Both the position numbers and the translations under genes were made by a program. From assembly GCA_023159155.1 (NCBI GenBank), contig JAJNNX010000003.1, positions 2,046,001 through 2,110,000 on the forward strand: 64,000 nt of DNA. Reading direction: 5' to 3'. Every line of letters begins with the position of its first letter. Positions within the stretch are counted from its first letter, which is position 1. Source of the DNA: Ustulina deusta. Taxonomy: Eukaryota; Ascomycota; Sordariomycetes; Xylariales; Xylariaceae. The notes under the pieces are model-generated. The model was not told the DNA's origin. It worked only from the letters and a program-made list of their open reading frames with translations, and made no database searches. This document shows, one piece after another, positions 60,053-64,000 of the stretch.

Positions 60053-60825
60053 CTAGCGTTTCCCGAGACTTGGGTACCCTGAGTTCCTCCACTCTTCGAA
60101 TGATATACCCGCTGCCAATGGCATCTTGACCATCAAAGGTACTTGAATATCCTTGTCAGTCCCTAGTACCTCGGCCTTATGCACAATCGTTTCTGGCAAC
60201 AATTCAAAGCCCAGTTTTTTGTAAAGGTTCACTGTCGAAGGCGAAGATTCAAAATACACGGGGAGGTTTATCTTCTCGCCGAGTTCTAGAACCCACTCGC
60301 AAAGGGCCGCACCAGCTTTACGTCCCTGGTACTTTGGATCGACCGCCATAACGTGGCAGTCTGGAACATTCGTACTGTTAATATCCAAAGCGAAACAGGA
60401 ATGAAATAACGGCTTCAGAACAACTCACAGATGTGGGGCTGGGCGCCGAAAAGCTTCTCTCGCATCTCCCAGAGTGGGTTCAAGATCTTTTCAGCTCGTT
60501 CTCGCTGTTCGCCCTCCAGCCAGGGAGCACCATGATTCCGACGCTCTTCTGGGGTTCTTGGCTTCACAAGAATATCGCCCAGACCCATACCGACGATCTC
60601 AGCTGTGTCTGTGTCAACACATTTCATGGTATATTGGTAGTCGCAACCGTGCCACCATTGAAGCGTGCCTGTTGCATGCACCTCTTTGAATTCTTCGCTG
60701 ATAGGCCCAGGGAAGAGTATCTTGAGGATTATTCGGCCCATGTCGTCATGATCGAATGCTGAGAAATACACTTCATAAATGCGGCGTATATCGGGAATAA
60801 GTGCTGGAAGAATGACGAGAACCAT
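60053..60825 (-). CDS. GNAT-family N-acetyltransferase
   Basis: Acetyl-CoA-dependent acyltransferase of unknown acceptor. The model is complement(60053..60360, 60429..60825), 234 aa, one 68-nt intron (GTGAGT donor, TTCCAG acceptor, phase 1). The acceptor is placed at 60361 because only this joins to the frame of the conserved HVMAVDPKYQGRKAGAAL block. That block is GNAT motif A, with the R-x-x-G-x-A pyrophosphate loop at Arg146-Gly149-Ala151. A motif B-like LYKKLGFE segment follows. The N-terminal region (ALIPDIRRIYEVYFSAF) matches fungal GNATs of secondary-metabolism or detoxification type. It has the same orientation as the AIF2-like gene. No regulatory link is visible. Confidence 0.88.
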
Positions 60826-63009
60826 GCTAACGACTTAGCAAGTTGTGAATTCGACCTTAAGAAAAGACAATATAGGTTAAGTGCTAACAGGATACATCAC
60901 TTCTTTTTGGGGAGGTTATCACATCTGACAACAGTGCTTTAAATAGTTTTATCAACCTGTTGACAAGTATACCAGCGGGTATATTCCGCACAGCCAGACA
61001 TTCATTGCACTATAAGCAGGCCATATAGTGGCTCGCCTTAGTCTTGAAGCACATTGCTAACCTTATCAAGGAAACATGGACTGTAAGAAACAAGGTCGAT
61101 CGTGTCTTTGGAACTTATCTAGTCCCTAGCTCCAACCATTCGTAATCCTATCTTTAAGTCGCAAGCCCTGTTATAGGCTCAGAGTTGCCAAGCCTAGCTT
61201 AGATCTAAGGTAATTGTTATTGAGACACATGGTCTCAGGCTTTAAATTTTACGTTAATCATGCTACGCCACCCGTATCTTTTAGATTCATGAATACCCCT
61301 TCGTGACCATAAGGAAGGTGAGCAACAAAAACCAAAATATAGTGGGGTGTTGCACGATTATTGCGGGCTAAAGGATTAAACCGTTTTTTAAAACCCTGTC
61401 CCTGTTGTACCTCTACAAGGATTGTTGATTTACATAATGATTGGATCGATGAGGCATCAGATAAAATATCTTGGCATCTGATAAACCGTCTTGGCATTCA
61501 CACTTGTTTAGCGTTTTTATATCTTTCGCAGCCGAATTTGTCAAACCTCTCCCCACACTTTATATCGGCTGCTCTAGCCGCTGGGGCCTGTTAGGGCCTA
61601 GACAACATGAACTCAACGTTTCTGTTTGGGCTTCCCTCGTTTCTCCTGAATAGGATAGTGTGACAAGGTACACGACACTGTACGTACAAGGACCTCTCAC
61701 GGTAGCAGCCTGTCAATTATCTCCATTACTCCTCCATGATCAATATCCACCCAATTGCATTACAATTGCTAAAAGCATTGCAGCCTTCGAAACCCGAAGA
61801 TCACTTTTTGGTTTGCCGCGGTGCCTAAGATACAGGTTGTGAATTAATCTAGCATAGAGAAAATCCGACCGTGAAAGAAACCCATACGGCTAAAGCATAC
61901 GAGTTACCTCCTCTTTTCATCACAACTCCATTAGAATAGAGGGGGTTCTTAGATTTTAGTGATATAGGTCTAGCCATATTTTGCTGTAAACATTGCGTTG
62001 TGTATGCCTTCGCTTTTAGAGAAAGAGGTACGACTAAGGGGAACAAAGGGTTCCTTAGTCTAAGAGTCTTGTAGAAAAATTCTTATAGCCCAAATAATAC
62101 GGATGTCGAGTAATGACGAAACGATCGGCTGTCCCGCCCAAGGGCTTAAATAGTTCTTTTTTATTACAACGGTATTTTCTGCACCGAGTAAAGATCCTAA
62201 CCAATGAAAGTAACTACGTTAAGAGAAATATATTATCTGTAATTAAGTAGCAAGAGGCTATTACTTAAAAGTATGAAAATACCTAATATTTAAAACCTTG
62301 ATAAATAGTTTGTCTCATAGAAACAAAGAACCTTGATTTTGCTAGTAACTATATTTAATTTCTTTATTGTAGTCCACTAATTATCTCTATTAAACACTAT
62401 CGTAATGAAGTATTAGCTATGTTTAAGTTTGTCTGCCGGCTCGATATAATTTCTGTTATCTAGTAATAGATATTTTAAAACCTTGCTATAAAGGGGTTTT
62501 AGATCTTGTTTTCTAAGACCAACTCGGTTGTCTATTAAGAGCCAATAATTAAAATAAGAAATTAGAAAAGAAAACCCTAAATTCTGTCGGTATCCTGCAA
62601 AATCGGGCCTCGGCTAAAGGGTATCTTTAAGGACATATCAAATGCTTTACACTGATGCCCTGTTTACCTCCTTCCAACGCCATTCCCTGTCTCCCAAGAT
62701 GGTCTCATGTGACTTTCATTCCAATGACCAACTTTACGCTTGTACGTTATAATTCCTTCTTCCCGCAGCCCGACTGTCTACACAAGCCTGGAAGGCCTAG
62801 GGCAGCTGCTTGTCTAAGATGAACTGGATCTACTTGATGGCGCTCTGCTGTGACTCGCTCAAAGCTGTAGTAACGATAGATCTTATACACTTGATTGGTA
62901 TGCTTCATATTTTGCATTAGCGAATGAAGCTCTTGAACGGATTTCTACAGCTATGCGTTCCATAGACGCGATCGGCCTGAGCCCTGCCCTATCCGAGGCT
63001 ATTCATCTC
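60826..63009. other. AT-rich decayed DNA
   Basis: 2.2 kb, very AT- and TA-rich in places (62100-62600), with many stops in all frames. A minus-strand segment at 61258-61497 looks coding-like but has no recognisable family or gene context. The pattern fits old, possibly RIP-mutated repeat DNA. No intact gene or terminal repeats are seen. Confidence 0.45.
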
Positions 63010-63279
63010 CTAGGCTTTGTCCGTAAAGTCAATGCTAGAGAGATCATCAACGTGATGGAACTCATGGGGCATGTTCATCGCCTCGACGACTGACCCCTCC
63101 GTCTGCTCGGTGGAAATTCTGTCCCAGGGCCAGACGTCCGAATCATTGTTTACCCCTTCATGAGGTGATGTCAGCCGCTCCGGATCGTATGAGCATCTTT
63201 CATCACATGAAATATCCCGAGCTAAGAGTCTATGCGCTTCGTTCACAGTTATACGTGGCTTCGGATCAAGAACAAGCAT
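63010..63279 (-). pseudogene. Protein-kinase C-terminal fragment
   Basis: 89-codon frame. Its opening MLVLDPKPRITVNEAHRLLAR matches the end of Ser/Thr kinase domains (subdomain XI, where a conserved Arg follows DP.xR). The remaining about 65 residues are an acidic, unrecognised tail. Nothing upstream (63280-63420 is A/T homopolymer-rich) encodes the ATP-binding or catalytic loop, so no active kinase is possible here. It is likely a fragment left by duplication or decay, with the upstream part replaced by simple-sequence DNA. Confidence 0.5.
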
Positions 63280-64000
63280 AAAAAAAAGTTAAAGTAATTA
63301 TTTAAAAAAAAAAAAAGCTTGTAATAATCCGTAATAATATAACATATAAATATATTAATACACCTATATAAATAAACTTATAATAATAACAAAAAAAAAA
63401 CAACAACTAGTGGCTAATACATATAAAGTTTGCTAAGTATTAAATCTAATAATTGGAGGCACAAGTATGGCCTGTGCTATATATTGCTGTATCCCTAGCT
63501 GTTAGACCCGGTCAAGTTCTGATAAAGGAATGCGGTACAACACCACTAAGGTACTCTAGGAAGGTAGTAAGTCAAGCTGTTGGGGGCTGATGTATCCGGC
63601 CGCATGAACTTGTAAGGAGATAAAAATAAACTAATGCCACGAGGGTATTATGCATGTCTCCAAACGCATCCAACCCTCCATTCCATAAGCCCTGAGGTAT
63701 TATAGGTTGAAGGAGCCGAACTTGATTTTTTAATTGCGCATATCGGAGCTTATCAATGCTGATATTTTCAATTGATAAGCAATCTTAGCTTTATGGGCTT
63801 CAAACCGGCTTGAATTAATGGCCATGAGGTCAGGCGCTTTCATATGGTTCAGAAATAAAACAGTTCATTTTGTCAACTTAAATGCCTCAGGAGCTGCATA
63901 ATGATTATATAAGCACAATCAAGATCTCCTGCAGAAGGCCAGTCCACACCAGACTCGGGGACCTGGTCTTCGAAATGGAACACACTTTTTTCCAGCTGGA
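63280..64000. other. AT-rich right edge
   Basis: A/T homopolymer runs at 63281-63420, then degenerate sequence with no intact frame up to the window edge. A short minus-strand stretch near 63930-64000 is open and could be an exon of a gene beyond the edge, but it cannot be identified. Confidence 0.4.

Overview
This window is nuclear DNA of a filamentous ascomycete, most likely a Sordariomycete. Genes carry short GT..AG introns (about 50-165 nt, often with a CTAAC-like branch point), intergenic stretches are long, and the gene families are fungal: a Zn2Cys6 regulator, L-rhamnose catabolism, a DUF4470 protein and an AIF-like oxidoreductase. Coding regions are GC-rich. Many spacers are peppered with TAGGTA/TACCTA motifs. 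I rebuilt the gene models by hand from splice signals and frame continuity, so exon limits are predictions.

Layout from 1 to 54 kb (core-like). A Zn2Cys6 transcription factor (minus, cut by the left edge) is followed by a divergent L-rhamnose catabolic pair: L-rhamnonate dehydratase (LRA3, minus) and L-rhamnose-1-dehydrogenase (LRA1, plus), sharing a 1.4 kb promoter. Then come a CECR5-like HAD hydrolase (minus), a 6.5 kb spacer with no recognisable gene, mitochondrial serine hydroxymethyltransferase (minus), ribosomal protein eL19 (minus, start codon split by an intron), GCN1 (minus, 2674 aa), a DExH-box helicase of the YLR419W/DHX29/DHX57 type (plus) and an intronless PRP24/SART3-type U4/U6 recycling factor (minus). 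Next are two unrecognised membrane-associated proteins (plus), a DUF4470 gene with an in-frame TAG (minus), a fumarylacetoacetate-hydrolase-fold protein whose last exon I cannot join (plus), and a membrane-anchored S33-like alpha/beta hydrolase (plus).

From about 54.2 kb to the right edge the DNA becomes AT-rich and accessory in character. It holds a short secreted protein or truncated M20-like fragment, coding-like relics, an intact AIF2/AMID-type NAD(P)H oxidoreductase and an intact GNAT acetyltransferase (both minus), and a protein-kinase tail fragment. These look like islands in decayed, perhaps RIP-mutated, repeat DNA.

Functionally, the genes split into housekeeping translation and RNA functions (eL19, GCN1, the helicase, PRP24, SHMT), a carbon-catabolic pair possibly controlled by the adjacent regulator, and a variable right-hand section. 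I found no CRISPR, rRNA, convincing tRNA or intact transposon, and no clearly new multi-gene system. The best leads for novelty are the unrecognised membrane pair at 43.2-45.6 kb, the interrupted DUF4470 gene and the decayed coding relics of the AT-rich end.
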